Source: Ephydatia muelleri (lineage: Eukaryota; Porifera; Demospongiae; Spongillida; Spongillidae). From it: a stretch of 64,000 nucleotides of DNA. The position numbers and the translations under genes are program-made. A model generated the notes under the pieces. It was not told the DNA's origin and did not search any database. It was given only the letters and a program-made list of their open reading frames with translations. Location of the stretch: assembly GCA_013339895.1 (NCBI GenBank), contig JABACO010000009.1:9811728-9875727 (forward strand), read 5' to 3'. Positions 11,790-24,056 of the stretch are shown piece after piece. The first letter of the stretch is position 1, and the number at the start of each line of letters is the position of its first letter.

Positions 11790-11951
11790 TAGTGCTCGCC
11801 AACCGGTTATCGAGCAGAGCCTGAAAAGAAACGGGCCTCTGAACGTGAGAAGTATCGAGCAGAGCCTGAAAAGAAACGGACCTCTCGATGCGCCAGGTAT
11901 CGAGCGGAGCGCCTGAAAAGGAAAGGGCTGCTAAAAGACAACGATATTGGC

Positions 11952-12548
11952 CAGTGGCGGATACAGGAATAAGGCAATGGGGGGGGCGGTTATATTGGAG
12001 GGGCGGCATATTTCAGAGGCGTAGGAACCTATTTAAGATTGGGGGGGGGGCCGACTTTGTAAAATTATTAACGGGGGGGGGGGGGTGTGCAGTCCCTTAC
12101 GACGGGTGGGGGGGGGGGGGGGGGGTGCAGTCCGCTTACGACGGGGGGGGGGGGGGGTGCAGTCCCTTACGACAGGGGGGGGGGGGGGTGCAGTCCGCTT
12201 ACGACGGGGGGGGGGGGGGGGGGTGCAGTCCGCTTACGACGGGGGGGGGGGGTGCAGTCCCTTACGACGGGGGGGCAGTCAACTTTTGGCACACAGAAAA
12301 TACGTTTTGCTAACCGTTACAGTATTACAGAGCGCGCGTAATGAAGTAGACGTAATATGGTGACGTGCGGTTACGGAAAAGGGGTAACAATTATCGTTCA
12401 GATATGATAATTCGTAATAAACATTAACAATAACCATAGCTATTTTATCGTAGTATGTGAAGGGGGGCGGCAATTTAATAATGGGGCGGCATTTTATATC
12501 GATGGGGGGGGCGGCCGCCCCCCCAACGCTATGGTAGATCCGCCACTG
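11952..12548. mobile_element. Non-autonomous hAT-type element (MITE) with 8-bp target duplication
   Basis: The 597-bp element starts CAGTGGCGGATACAGG and ends with the inverse of CAGTGGCGGATCTACC. It is flanked on both sides by ATATTGGC (11944-11951 and 12549-12556). CAGTGGCGGA-type ends with 8-bp duplications are typical of hAT elements. It carries no transposase. Its interior is a G-rich array. The insertion splits a coding exon, so it is younger than the host gene copy. Confidence 0.85.
12035..12280. repeat. G-run minisatellite (poly-G plus TGCAGTCC[C/G]CTTACGAC)
   Basis: Six or seven units of a G run (about 9-20 G) followed by TGCAGTCCCTTACGAC or TGCAGTCCGCTTACGAC. It has very high G-quadruplex potential on the plus strand. 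Run lengths may be sequencing-limited. Confidence 0.9.
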
Positions 12549-13519
12549 ATATTGGCAGAGTCCCGACGTGCTCGCTTGGCGAAAAGAGTTAAGGTCACTC
12601 AAAGGTATGTCGTACCTGTGCTACTACCAGTACCAGTAGCTACCTACCCTTACTACATTTGTACGTACCTGTAGTGCCGCTACTAGTGCGTGTATTTCTG
12701 CGACTGCATGTACTTAATTATTGTGAGGTCAAATGAGATTGTTTCGGGTTAATGAATAGCTAGTTGTGGGTTTGCTTGTGATTGTATGGCTTCAGTTTTT
12801 GCTTTAAAATTATGTAATGTATAACTGCTGATAATGTTACTATTTATTTTGTTTACCACTGTAGCTACTCCCTGTATGAACCAAACCATACTGTAAGGGA
12901 GTATAAAGGTGGCCTTGAAAAGGCTATTCTAAGGAATAGCACATTGTTAGATGAGTTAAATGATGCCTTTTGCAAAACCCACCCATGGTTAGCACAAAAG
13001 GTCTGTACTAGATCTGCACATGCAGCTGTTAGTGAGGTTAGTGCAGGTGCGTTGCTTAACAAAGCACTGAACATGCGTAGAAAAATAGCAGGTGAATTTC
13101 TACATGATGTTCGGGCTATTGATGCAATAAAATTAGCTGATAGCGACATTCTAGATGGGGCAAGGTACCATACTGCTAATTCAGAGCCTTTCTTCTATGA
13201 CGCCTCTTACAACCACACAAGGCAGCTTGGTGCTATCCCAGTAGACCTGAATGGTAGGTTAAGATTTATCGGCAGAGGATGCAGCACAGTACGAAAGCGT
13301 GAAGGAGGCAGTCTTCATTGCTACAACATAAAGGAGGAGACATATCAGCAGAGGTTCCGGTTTATGTGGAAAGGACCGGGAGAGGAACAGATGATCCTGT
13401 GGGGTGTGGTGACTGCTAAAGGGATGTGCAATGTAGTAATGGTGGATTTAAAAGAGTACCACTGCACTTACCACTTGCTCTGTAGCTGGTGGAACAGAAG
13501 ATCCTGTGGGGCAGGGTGA

Positions 13520-13810
13520 CTGCTGAAAGGATTTGATAATCTAAAATGTTAGAACTACCACACAGGCTGCACCTCATGAAACTGTGAAGCGTCCATCATA
13601 CCAGGCCCCGAATAGATAATACATCCTTTGTTTTTGAACATGTAGTCCATATCAGAAGCAGGTCTATAACACAACACATATAAAAGGTCCATATATTATA
13701 TTATGGATATTGCACTGTACTGTACCTTGTGGTTTTTTGCTTTTGCTTTTCACACTTTTGCCCCCTGCACCCCTATAACTTTCTTTCCTACAGCCTTTTC
13801 TGCTAGCTCA
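13520..13810. other. No recognisable feature
   Basis: AT-rich 3' flank of the pseudogene above. No coding signal recognised. Confidence 0.4.
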
Positions 13811-14520
13811 TCAATTCCTCCATTTTCTGCCTTCTTTTGCTTTTTTTTTCTCCCCCCCTTTATCATCAGCATTCTTACTGAATGGTATCCATTCATCGTC
13901 CTCAAATAGCTCTACAAGCTCATTCATCTCTTGCTGTGATCCTAATAAATCAAATAAGAACACTTGCATGAAGTAAAAAGTACCCAATTCCACAACCGCT
14001 TAATATATACACTATATTTAATCAAACTACACACTTGCTGAAGTAAGGCCCTGATTGCCTCTTACAAACAGCATTTTCTTTTGTCCTGCCACAGACCCCT
14101 CTCTCCTCAGACAAATTCGCATTTTACATCCCCAGTGCAATGAACATATCAACCCAATAGTTGCCATGGCAATCGCTATTTCCTCTGGTATACTTAGTAA
14201 GCTTTGCTGTCCCACAAACAGACCATGCAATTCAAACAAAATGCTCATGTTACGACAAACAGGCAATTGCCACTACTGTCAATTCCGGTTCCTTCGATCC
14301 TTTTGATCTAGATTTCAGTTTCTGTGTTTAGAAAAATCGCCAAATACCGATACTTACCGATGGCAGCCAACCTCCCTGTGTATCTGCTTGCTCCAGCCTT
14401 TATGGTGCAGTTGCATCCGATGGTGCAATCTTCCGTTGTGAACGATTCTACGTCCACAGCAGCAGTAACAGAGTCTTCCTCTGGCCACAACACAATTGCA
14501 AACAGTTCTATATGATCGAG
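13811..14520 (-). pseudogene. Fragmentary unknown gene, minus strand
   Basis: Two segments look exon-like. 14520-14362 encodes HIELFAIVLWPEEDSVTAAV and TIKAGASRYTGRLAAIG and ends at a good donor (GTAAGT). 13942-13815 encodes GSQQEMNELVELFEDDEWIP and then a Lys-rich run whose frame breaks in an A tract. A middle exon near 14210-14110 is possible but phase-uncertain. The first segment resembles the short beta-barrel N-terminal module of some BEN/transposon-linked proteins, but that is weak recall. I give no function. Confidence 0.3.
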
Positions 14521-14664
14521 GGATTGACAGTAGTATTTATAAAACCGTTGTAACATTCCGAGGCTCTTACTTTCCTCTCCCGTGTGCTTCGACGCCTGTC
14601 ACCGCAGTCTTGACATCGCACGGTATCGTTTTGTTTGCATTTGCGTCCTCTACTGTATGTTTCG

Positions 14665-14940
14665 ATGCTTTGAATACTCAAGTGCATGATACTACAGGAG
14701 CAACCCCGTATGAACTGGTATATTTGGCCAAAGAGCCCGAACTGTCCTCTTTCCGATATAACAAAGTGCAATGGTGTTAGAGGAAGATTTGGCAGATGAA
14801 GGGATTCATTTGGACACTTCGGAGCAAATATCTCCAACAGAAGAGGATACAGTAAATGGAACCGAGGACTCCCAGCAAGCTGATAAGTGTGCGATGGAAA
14901 GTCAAAACTGCCAAAGTACAAAGGTTCCTCTTCGGTAATC
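14665..14940 (+). pseudogene. Integrase (retrovirus-like/GIN-type) C-terminal scrap
   Basis: Reads DALNTQVHDTTGATPYELVY, matching the end of the retroviral-type integrase core in Ty3/GIN-family proteins (N-x(5)-H-x-T-x(3)-TPYELV). After a +1 frameshift near 14773 comes VLEEDLADEGIHLD and an acidic tail to a stop near 14938. The D,D,E residues are missing. Confidence 0.5.
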
Positions 14941-15636
14941 TGTATTGACTTCAAAAAATAAACTCTCATCTTAACAGTATTGCCCGTTACTAAAAATGAC
15001 ACATCTTGAACGTATCAGAACACCCATATCCAACGTTCAGACCACTTGGAAAAGTACCTGGACTCTCAATACTGTTTATTATCTTGTGTTTGACAAAATT
15101 GCGAGACAATCTGACGATTCCAAAAAAAGTTATAACGCCCGACATTTGGTATATGTTCACGTCTATTATTATAGAGTTACACATTTAACTTGGTTAGTTG
15201 TTACGCTCGTAATTGTATATTGTTTGACTAACTTTTTGTTCTCTATTTCAGTAGAGGACCAACCCACGGCATGAGGCATTGGTGACATCAAGACAATAGT
15301 AGCGTTGCGAAGCGCAGCACGCAGAGCGGTTTTATTATTCTGAACAATGGTGCATTGTGATTGTTAAACGTATGCATTTATTCTGTGTATTATGTTTTTG
15401 TACACGTATTCTTTGATTGTGCACTTGTGAAGTATTTTTGTCTGTTGGTTGCTAGTTCATTCATTGCCAGTTTATTCGTTCGAGGTGGGAAGTATTGTGT
15501 ACGGTCTGTTGGTTGCTCAATAATTCATTCGAGGTGGGAAGTATTGCAATTGTATACTGTCGGTTGCCAGTTTTTTCAATCATTCGTTCGAGGTGTGAAA
15601 TATCGTCTGTTGGTTGCCAGTTCTGGCTTTTTATTC
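14941..15636. other. No recognisable gene; short dispersed motif repeats
   Basis: At 15450-15620 the phrase TGTTGGTTGC...TTCGAGGTGGGAAGTATTG recurs three or four times in diverged form. Short open frames show no family features. Confidence 0.4.
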
Positions 15637-17786
15637 ATGGCCTTTCCAGCAAAGAAACGACACAAAGTGATAAAACCGAAGGCCAAGCCAGGAATTATCA
15701 AGCAACACCTACTTGGTAACTTCTCAATTTGCCTGAAAACAATGAATTTTTGAATGAACACGTGCTATACTTATACGTATGCTCATGTGAGTCCAGCTGA
15801 ATCAGAACTGTGGAGCTGCTTTCACACCTTCCTTCTACCTCACAACATGCTTCTGAATCATCAGTTTCTGCTTTTTTATCTTGTGAAATAAAGAAGCTAG
15901 TGTCTCGAACCCTAGATAGTTTCAAAAGAAGTACTGATCCCAAAGAATTATCCAGATTTGATTCCACATGTCATGAAAGATTTCCATTACAAAGGGCTAA
16001 TCCTTGTAATTACATGATTAGCAGACCTGCAGTTCAGCATGACAAAAGACCTGCAGTTCAGCATGATGAAAGACCTGCAGTTCAGCATGATGAAAGACCT
16101 GCAGTTCAGCATGATGAAAGACCTGCAGTTCAGCATGATGAAAGACCTGCAGTTCAGCATGATTGAAAGACCTGCAGTTCAGCATGATGAAAGACCTGCA
16201 GTTCAGCATGATGAAAGACCTGCAGTTCAGCATGATGAAAGACCTGCAGTTCAGCATGATGAAAGACCTGCAGTTCAGCATGATGAAAGACCTGCAGTTC
16301 AGCATGATGAAAGACCTGCAGTTCAGCATGATGAAAGACCTGCAGTTCAGCATGATGAAAGACCTGCAGTTCAGCATGATGAAAGACCTGCAGTTCAGCA
16401 TGATGAAAGACCTGCAGTTCAGCATGATGAAAGACCTGCAGTTCAGCATGATGAAAGACCTGCAGTTCAGCATGATGAAAGACCTGCAGTTCAGCATGAT
16501 GAAAGACCTGCAGTTCAGCATGATGATAGACCTGCAGTTCAGCATGATGAAAGACCTGCAGTTTAGCATGACAAAAGACCTGCAGTTCAGCATGATGAAA
16601 GACCTGCAGTTTAGCATGATGAAAGACCTGCAGTTCAGCATGATGAAAGACCTGCAGTTCAGCATGACAAAAGTACTGTTAAGGTGATGTCTGTTTCAAA
16701 ATCTTCAATGACAACCAGCACAAATTGTTTGTCTTGTGTTACACATCGTAAGAGCCATGAGTTATAAACTCAGAGCACAGAAACATGCTGTGATGGATTG
16801 CGTGCTAGCATTTTAGCAGATTTTGTATCCACTATTGCCCAAGTTGAAATGCAGGTGTTGGGTCTTATAGGTAAACTTCTTACAGGACCATGGATGAAAG
16901 CTTTTTACACATCTGCAACCAATCAAATTGATCATGTTGATGGAATCTTAGTTGTAAAGGATGTAATTTTGAAAGTGAATGAACAAAATGAGATACCATT
17001 AGGAATGCTGACACGACCTGATGATTTCTTTGGAAATTTGCTGAATGAAGGAGTAGATACTACACTAAAAAAATTGAGAGAGCCACCAAAAATGAAGAAC
17101 AGTTTAGGGATATGATGAAAGCATGCCTGGAAGGATAATTGAAGTGCTGGAAAGGCAATATAAGAAGTACTTTGAGTGTGAAATTACAGAGCAATTAAGA
17201 AAAGAGACAGAGTCTAGCAAGGTCCCATAATATTGATGCAGAAGAAATCATGGGAATGTTAAGAAAAAATCACCAAATGCTACTCTATGTTATATTTCCT
17301 GCAAAATGAGGACTTTGAAGTACTTAGATAGCTTGGACAAAGATACAAGAGATAATGTTCTGAAGAAAGCTGTGCTGCTTGGACGAGAACAAGGAAAAAA
17401 CGGAAAGGAAATCAAATTGATTTAAGAAAGGAGTTGTTGAGGAGACAATTAAAAAGAACCAACAGGCAAAAGATACATCTACAAGAAAGAAAATGGAGCG
17501 CAGGCTGAAGAGCATTGATATAGATAAAATTAGAGATGAATTCCATGATCTGGAGGACAGTAAATTAGCAAATCTTACTGCCATAATGACTGTCAAATCC
17601 ATTGGTTACACTATCTGCCATGCTTGGTTTAACGATGGACAAAGTGTTGGGAAAATCGAAAAGATAAAGATGAAGACAAAACAATGTGTTGTTGCCTATT
17701 GGTCTCAAAACGAAGATGCAGTAGACTTTAATATGTCCATCTATGAGCTTGCAGCAGATCTTATCTTAGACGACTTAACTATATAA
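15637..17786 (+). pseudogene. Multi-frameshift pseudogene of an uncharacterised repetitive family
   Basis: A plausible start MAFPAKKRHKVIKPKAKPG at 15637 runs to a donor after HLLG (15714). A second block from about 15810 (VELLSHLPSTSQHASES) runs into the 24-bp minisatellite. Coding resumes at 16798 (RASILADFVSTIAQVEMQVL), breaks by indels at about 17115-17480 (pieces such as RSHNIDAEEIMGML), and ends ANLTAIMTVKSIGYTICHAW ... YELAADLILDDLTI at 17786. The last third is well preserved. I recognise the layout as a multicopy family in sponges but know no function. Several frameshifts show this copy is dead. Confidence 0.45.
16018..16675. repeat. 24-bp minisatellite, about 27 copies
   Basis: Unit GACCTGCAGTTCAGCATGAT plus GAAA, encoding RPAVQHDE when in phase. 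Copies are nearly identical. Edge units carry changes such as CAGTTTAG (a stop), GACAAA, and one extra T near 16162 that shifts the frame. Confidence 0.97.
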
Positions 17787-18844
17787 TAAATTATACTAGG
17801 CCTGTACCGTTGTTGATGTTTTTGTATGTATTTTTTGTTCTTCAAACTCGCTGAGGAGGGGGAGTGATTATTGCATGATTTTTATCCTTTAATAAAGATA
17901 TTCAATACAAGAACCCATTTCCTATTGTCATAGAAAGATAAACAGTTCAATTGCGAATTTTTTAATACGCGAATGGGTCGCACGGTTTTCATTGAAGTCC
18001 GTGACAAAAATTATTGGTCTTTAAAAGGCGATAACTTTTTAAATATTAAACATCTGCGCTGTGTTTGAGTATCATTAAGTTTTGTTTTTACGCTCTTTTT
18101 GACAGTAGACAGTAGTATTTTTATTTCTATTGGTTGGATTTGAATTTTTTTTTTGTAACATCCCTAAATGATGTCCTTGTTTACATTTACGTCATTCTTT
18201 CTTGGGATAAGCTTTTTGCAGACACCCTATTGTGTTTACACGCATGTTTAACGATAGCAACGTTTTGCGAACAATATTTGCATGTGATTGATACTAAATA
18301 ATCAAGTGCATTTCATACGCTCGTTACATGCGGTTTGGTGACAGCTTGATCATAGCACATATCTGTTAGCTGGAAAACATTTCAAGCTGCTTTATGTGCT
18401 CTGCTGTCCTTAAACTATCATTTATAGTAAAAAACCGCTTCTGGGAACGAAACACAGTGACTTTAAAGCGTAACTAAAAAAAAGGACAGTTCGCGTCAAT
18501 ACCGCTAAAATCCTGGGAGACGATCCAGCTCGTCAGCTTTTGTAAGGCGAGCTGATCTCTTCTAAGAAAGGTTAATTGCATATCTAGAACCAGCGATCAT
18601 TGTGATTTAAGAATATGTCCGTTGCTAGCACAAAAAGTAGCGAGCGACAACTTTTATGGGAATATGGTGCGCACTTTTTGGTATCAAAATTTCATGGACC
18701 CGGTGTTAAAAAATGTTGTACTGTAACAAGCTAGTACAATAGATTCCACTTTTTCTGTAACTAATGGAATTGATGCCCTAAAAATATGAAATGAAGATGC
18801 CAAAAGCATTTTCAACTGTTCGCCTTACACAGCTAAGACAATAC
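17787..18844. other. No recognisable gene
   Basis: About 1 kb of AT-rich sequence. GGACCCGGTGTTAAAA at 18698-18713 resembles the end of the TTAA element in the large gene's intron (GGTG-TTAA), but no partner end was found. Confidence 0.4.
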
Positions 18845-19265
18845 TTAAAGACGCCGCTCTCTGGTGTCACCCTGTTTGTACGGTTTCATTATGTATTCCT
18901 TAAGTGGGAAAGCAGCATCTGCTAAAATGGTAAATGGAATGTGTTTATCTCTTCTGGGTAGTGGTCTTGGGGGAGGAATTTGAAGAGCTTTGGTTTCAAG
19001 TGCTTTATATAATGTGCTGTTCTTAAAAACACCACCATCAGAGACTCTCCCATTGCATCAAACATCAACATTTCAAAACTTGTAATCCGTATCAACCAAA
19101 GCCAGTACTACAATGCTGTGATAGTGCTTGTAATTGTAATAGTAGGATCAACTGCTTGGAGGAGGTCTGATCATGATATGTTTCTCATCAATACAATTGT
19201 AAAAGTTCCACTTATCCCGATAAAGTTCTGAAATGCATGCCCACTCAAATTATGTTGAAGGTATC
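18845..19265 (-). mobile_element. PIF/Harbinger DDE transposase remnant (HARBI1-like)
   Basis: The minus strand reads WNFYNCIDEKHIMIRPPPSS, then (after stops) YYYNYKHYHSIVVLALVDTD, VSDGGVFKNSTLYKALET and FTILADAAFPLKEYIMKPY. This order (GxxDGKH, YxNYKG, SDGGxF, DxAFPL) is the catalytic core of PIF/Harbinger nucleases. Several internal stops show it is inactive. Terminal repeats and the 3-bp target duplication were not located. Confidence 0.75.
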
Positions 19266-19379
19266 TGCAGTGAGTGTGGGGGAACAAAATGCACTGTATA
19301 TCGTTATACAGATCACTGTGAATAATGAAGATGACACAAACAATGATGGTGGATGATGGCTATGGACTCCTCAAGATAC

Positions 19380-19530
19380 CCTCTAAGTCCATACATTTGT
19401 TCCATCACACCAATTCCTATCATTAACCCTCTTGGTCCATACATTTGTTCCATCACAGCCAAATCCTATCATTAACCCTCTTGGTCCATACATTTGTTCC
19501 ATCACAGCCAATTCCTATCATTGATAACTG
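19380..19530. repeat. 49-bp tandem repeat, about 3 copies
   Basis: Unit containing CTTGGTCCATACATTTGTTC and CATCACAGCCAATTCCTATC, slightly diverged at the outer copies. Confidence 0.8.
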
Positions 19531-20366
19531 CCTCTCATATTCTCCTATCATTGCTATTAGCATCAAATGACAATGCCAAATAGAGCTCATTTTCACTATT
19601 TCCTGAATGTGCACTAAAACCATTTGTGTCTGCTAGAGCCTTCTGCACGATCAGAAGTTGATCTTGAAAAATGTAGTGGTCAAATTTGGTACATGCCTCA
19701 TTGTTTTTATGCCTTTCACCTAGGCTTCAAATCAGCATTAATGCTTCACTAATGACCTGTATTTGATCAGTAGTGAAGTGTCTTGAGTTTTATCAAAGTA
19801 TCTGGGGGGAAGCATTATTTACCCCATGGCGTGTTTGAAGCTCACACAAGTGCCTCATCTTTTAGAATAAATGTTCATTGCAAATGAAAGAAGTGATATC
19901 GAATTGAACTACATTTCACCCTTGTCTCAGTCCCTGTATCAAGACTCTGGATCATCTTTACAATTGGTGGACAGCTGCTGGCATTATTTGGTCCAGATCA
20001 CTTTTTACATGGTCCAGTAAAGCTTGAAGTGTGTAACCCACCAATGAACATGCAATGAATGTTTCACATTCTGATCAGTCTTGCATTAAACTCTATGCAA
20101 ACCACACACTGCCCATCTTTCATGTACTTTCAGTCAAAGCAATGTGTCCGATTCTTTGTCATTCTCCACCACCCACTTCTCTACTGTTTATTCATCACTT
20201 TTTTTGGTGGTGAAGCTCCTTCACGTCATCCTGACAAATGAGCGCACACTTTTTTTTGTCCGAACACAATTAATTATGTTTGGTCAAATGGCTTAATTGA
20301 TTAGATGATGCCATGCAACTGAACATTATCAGAAACCCTGAGCGTGCTTAGGAGGTAAAGCTGTTT

Positions 20367-20510
20367 GAGAAGAAACTTGGGGAGTGTGGGAGAAAGAACT
20401 TGAGAAGAAACTTGGAGAGTGGGAGAAAGAACTTGAGAAGAAACTTGGAGAGTGGGAGAAAGAACTTGAGAAGAAACTTGGAGAGTGGGAGAAAGAACTT
20501 GAGAAGAACA
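20367..20510. repeat. 33-bp minisatellite, about 4.5 copies
   Basis: Unit GAGAAGAAACTTGGAGAGTG plus GGAGAAAGAACTT, reading KKLGEWEKELE in frame. Probably non-coding: it has no gene context. Confidence 0.9.
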
Positions 20511-20851
20511 GGGATGTTAATCAGGCTTATTTGTTAACCAGGCTTATTTGTTATACTAAGGTCTCTTGAGTCCTTTCACACGATAAAGCAAACACTTGAT
20601 GTTATCCACTCCATATTTATTGATGTCAAGTTCGGCACAGGCTAGACTCACACACAACCTTTTCATTGTGTTTGCTTTCTGGACAGAAATGCTGATGTTC
20701 TTGTTGCAGAAGAGGAATTTTGCAACAAGGTAGAGAGGCATAAAAGTCATTCTGTACTGTTTGTCTTATAGCATTTGAGGATTATGAGGCGCAAGTCCAC
20801 GACTGTTGAAACTATCAGACATAGAAGTATTCGACTTTCCAGAGGTGGGTA

Positions 20852-20853
<2 letters not shown>

Positions 20854-20925
<72 letters not shown>
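20854..20925. repeat. (GT)n microsatellite, about 35 units
   Basis: Pure GT dinucleotide run. Confidence 0.97.
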
Positions 20926-20926
<1 letters not shown>

Positions 20927-21359
20927 CTCTAATAGTTTGGCTTGTGTGTATGGATGGACATATCTCTCTTAATGGTGCACAGACATCTCTTAGAGGGGTG
21001 TGTGTTTACAATAAAAATTGTTGGCAATTTACATGTAGAGCCATTGTTTTGTAAAAATGGTATTTGGCAATCAGATTATGTTTCGTTTGTCTTGCAGTCT
21101 GGGACAAGCTTTTATGTACAACATATTTATGTTATTGGGAACTATACAAAAAAAAAATTTAGATGGTATTCGGGCATGAAAAGCCTCACTTTGAGTAGAA
21201 CTTGGACCATTTCATGCACACCATAAAATTGTTTATTGATTTGAACATCACTGCACCTATGCTCTGCTGTTTAACCTTTTTTTCTCCAGCTCATCGTCCT
21301 TATTTAAGATTGTTTCGCGTCCTTAAATAAGGACTAGGGTTTGTTGCAATTAAAAAATA

Positions 21360-22139
21360 TATATGGAACGTTCTATACGAAAATGGGTCTTGTGGATTTA
21401 ATTTTATAACATAAAATTTAAATCGATATATCTTCCGAAATATTAACGCTATCGGGTTCCTATTTTGAATACAACATACCACACCATTACTATATGTGAA
21501 AATCCATTTTGGTGTCTTGCACATGCGGGGTACCGACGTTTCAAGGTCCGATACCCCGTAGGGTTCAAAACGGCCACATCTTCAGGTAGGAGTGTCCAAA
21601 TCGGTTCAAAATAGGTACCTATGTAGAACGGTCCTACCGCTATTGATTTGTTCTGTAATTTTTGCTTTATCCGTTATGGAGATACAAGTGTGCAAAGAAA
21701 TTGCATATTTCCCGGGCGTTACCCGCCATTAACGTATTACGACTGACGTCCTCGTAATACGTTAATGGCGCGTAACGCCCGGGAAATATGCAATTTCTTT
21801 GCACACTTGTATCTCCATAACGGATAAAGCAAAAATTAACGAACAGACCAAATCAATAGCGGTAGGACCCTTCTACATAGGTACCTATTTTGAACCGATT
21901 TGGACACTCCTACCTGAAGATGTGGCCGTTTTGAACCCTACGGGGTATCGGACCTTGAAACGTCGGTACCCCGCATGTGTAAGACACCAAAATGGATTTT
22001 CACATATAGTAATGGTGTGGTATGTTCTGTTCAAAATAGGAACCCGATAGCGTTAATATTTCGGAAGATATATCGATTTAAATTTTATGTTATAAAATTA
22101 AATCCACAAGACCCATTTTCGTATAGAACGTTCCATATA
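21360..22139. repeat. 780-bp near-perfect palindrome (foldback element)
   Basis: The left arm (from TATATGGAACGTTCTATACG at 21360) is repeated in inverse orientation to 22139, with a few single-base differences and small indels. The spacer is about 8-10 bases around 21745 (CTGACGTC). Arms of about 385 bp can form a long hairpin. Flanks are TA-rich, compatible with a TA target duplication, but that cannot be told apart from the AT context. No transposase. Likely a foldback/MITE insertion. Confidence 0.9.
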
Positions 22140-22145
22140 GTTGTA

Positions 22146-22763
22146 TTGTGTCCTTGTTCACACTACAGCACTAATATTTTATCTACCAGTATCCAAGTAG
22201 AATAGCCCTTGTTCACACTACACCACTAATATTTTATCTACCAGTTCAAGTAGAATAGTCCTTGTTCACACTACAGCACTAATATTTGTATCTACCAGTA
22301 TCCAAGTACAATAGTCCTTGTTCACACTACAGCACTAATATTTGTATCTACCAGTATCCAAGTAGAATAGCCCTTGTTCACACTACAGCACTAATATTTG
22401 TATCTACCAGTATCCAAGTAGAATAGTCCTTGTTCACACTACAGCACTAATATTTGTATCTACCAGTATCCAAGTAGAATAGTCCTTGTTCACACTGCAG
22501 CACTAATATTTGTATCTACCAGTATCCAAGTAGAATAGTCCTTGTTCACTACAGCACTAATATTTGTATCTACCAGTATCCAAGTAGAATAGCCCTTGTT
22601 CACACTACAGCACTAATATTTGTATCTACCAGTATCCAAGTAGAATAGTCCTTGTTCACACTACAGCACTAATATTTGTATCTACCAGTATTCAAGTAGA
22701 ATAGTCCTTGTTCACACTACAGCACTAATATTTGTATCTACCAGTATCCAAGTAGAATAGTAA
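22146..22763. repeat. 56-bp minisatellite, about 11 copies, abutting the palindrome
   Basis: Unit starts CCTTGTTCACACTACAGCAC and ends AAGTAGAATAGT. Copies differ by a few substitutions and small deletions. It begins within 10 bases of the palindrome's right end. Confidence 0.93.
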
Positions 22764-24056
22764 GGTTGAAGTATGTTGATGATTGCAAACCTAATAGTTG
22801 TGAAGTCGAAAGTTCATGACCTGGTTCAGTTATTGATAACTTCATGGAACTACTTTCAATTTTAAATTGTGTACAATTTATCAGAAACCGGAAAGTATGT
22901 ACACTCAGAAAATGCAGCAATTGTTTTCAGAATAGTCAATCCATTATGCTCTTTCTTCTCACCCAGTCAAAATTGGACTGGACATTCACGGTCAGCAACA
23001 TTCTACAGAAAATTTAAACCTGGTGAAGCTTCCTGATAAATGAACACAAGTAGTTCTATGCTGTGTCTAATATATTTATGTTTCTCAACTCATACAGTTA
23101 TGTATCTGCATGAATGTTTACAATAACAGAACATAATTGAATTATTACGTAATGTGAAATTAAATAAAATTAAATAAGCGCTTATAATTATAACTAATCA
23201 AGACAATCTATCAACCAGAAACCCAAAAATTGAACACCCTTCAAATCAAGGCTGTGAAGTGGGACACGGGGAGGGGGGGGGGGGGGGTTAATGAACGTAA
23301 TAAGTTAATGAATACCTATTGAGTTACCTTATATGCTGGTACATCAAGTATCTACATGCATAATAAACTGAACCTATCAGGGTATAACGAGTGAAAACAC
23401 AGAAACCACCACTGTGGTGATTTCATTCCTTAGATGGTGTTGGAAGCATTGCTAGGTCTGCGCGCCATTGCCCGTTGTGATGTCAGAGCATCCTTGGCAA
23501 TAGTAAGATAATTTTCTGCTCCATACGTTGCGTTTCAACTGGACCTTGTTTATTATACTGACATACACAGAGATGACAGAAAGAGGGGTGTGCTGTTTCT
23601 CAACCTAAGATACATGTAAAAAATAGAAATAAAAATAAATTGTACATAATTATTTTAATTCCAATGACTTATCTCTACTGATGGTACCTCTCGCAGTATT
23701 GCCCTGTCTTCCTATAGCACATTGATAGTGCTTAAGCCAGTTTTCATACTACTTCTACTTTGAACTTGTATGTTAAACGCATCCACTATGCAGATTCCAA
23801 ATATTGTGGCAAACACGCGATGCCATGATCTCTATGTATACGACTCGCGATCCAATGCGAGGGAATCTTGGAGCAGCTGGATAAATTCTTCTACCACACA
23901 GAATCACAGTCGGCATAAACCCCGACCATTATACAAACAATAATAATAATAATTATAAATGTTAGTTATAAAAGCGCGCCACGTTCATAGTGCACTAGTG
24001 AACGAGCTCGGGAAAGTCGAAACGGCTGTATCTGATCCTTCTAGGGAGAAGGCCAG
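22764..24056. other. Intergenic region upstream of CMTR2
   Basis: AT-rich sequence with a 16-base G run near 23272 and no recognisable exon. The last 300 bases presumably hold the CMTR2 promoter. No TATA-like or clear factor site is identified with confidence. Confidence 0.5.

Larger units (their letters stand above)
11790..13519 (+). pseudogene. Basic YRAEPEKKR-repeat protein, disrupted by an inserted MITE
   Basis: The first part (11790-11951) encodes tandem copies of YRAEPEKKRAS. After the insertion at 11952-12548, coding resumes (12557-12604) as ESRRARLAKRVKVTQ, ends at a donor GTATGT, and joins in phase to an exon from 12866 reading YSLYEPNHTVREYKGGLEKA and running to a stop at 13519. 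Product type: short Lys/Arg-rich repeats, then a globular domain. I believe this is a multicopy, probably mobile-element-linked family in sponges, from memory and unverified. Besides the insertion there is at least one frameshift between the repeats and ESRRAR. The second exon is open for about 215 residues. I assign no function. Confidence 0.45.
19531..21300. other. Intergenic region with simple repeats only
   Basis: Apart from the repeats at 20367 and 20854, I see no gene. Short open frames at 20059 and 20556-20750 have no recognisable features. Confidence 0.4.

Noticed and set aside
18698..18713. GGACCCGGTGTTAAAA as an end of the TTAA element
   Set aside because: Only six to eight bases match and no partner end is present within reach.
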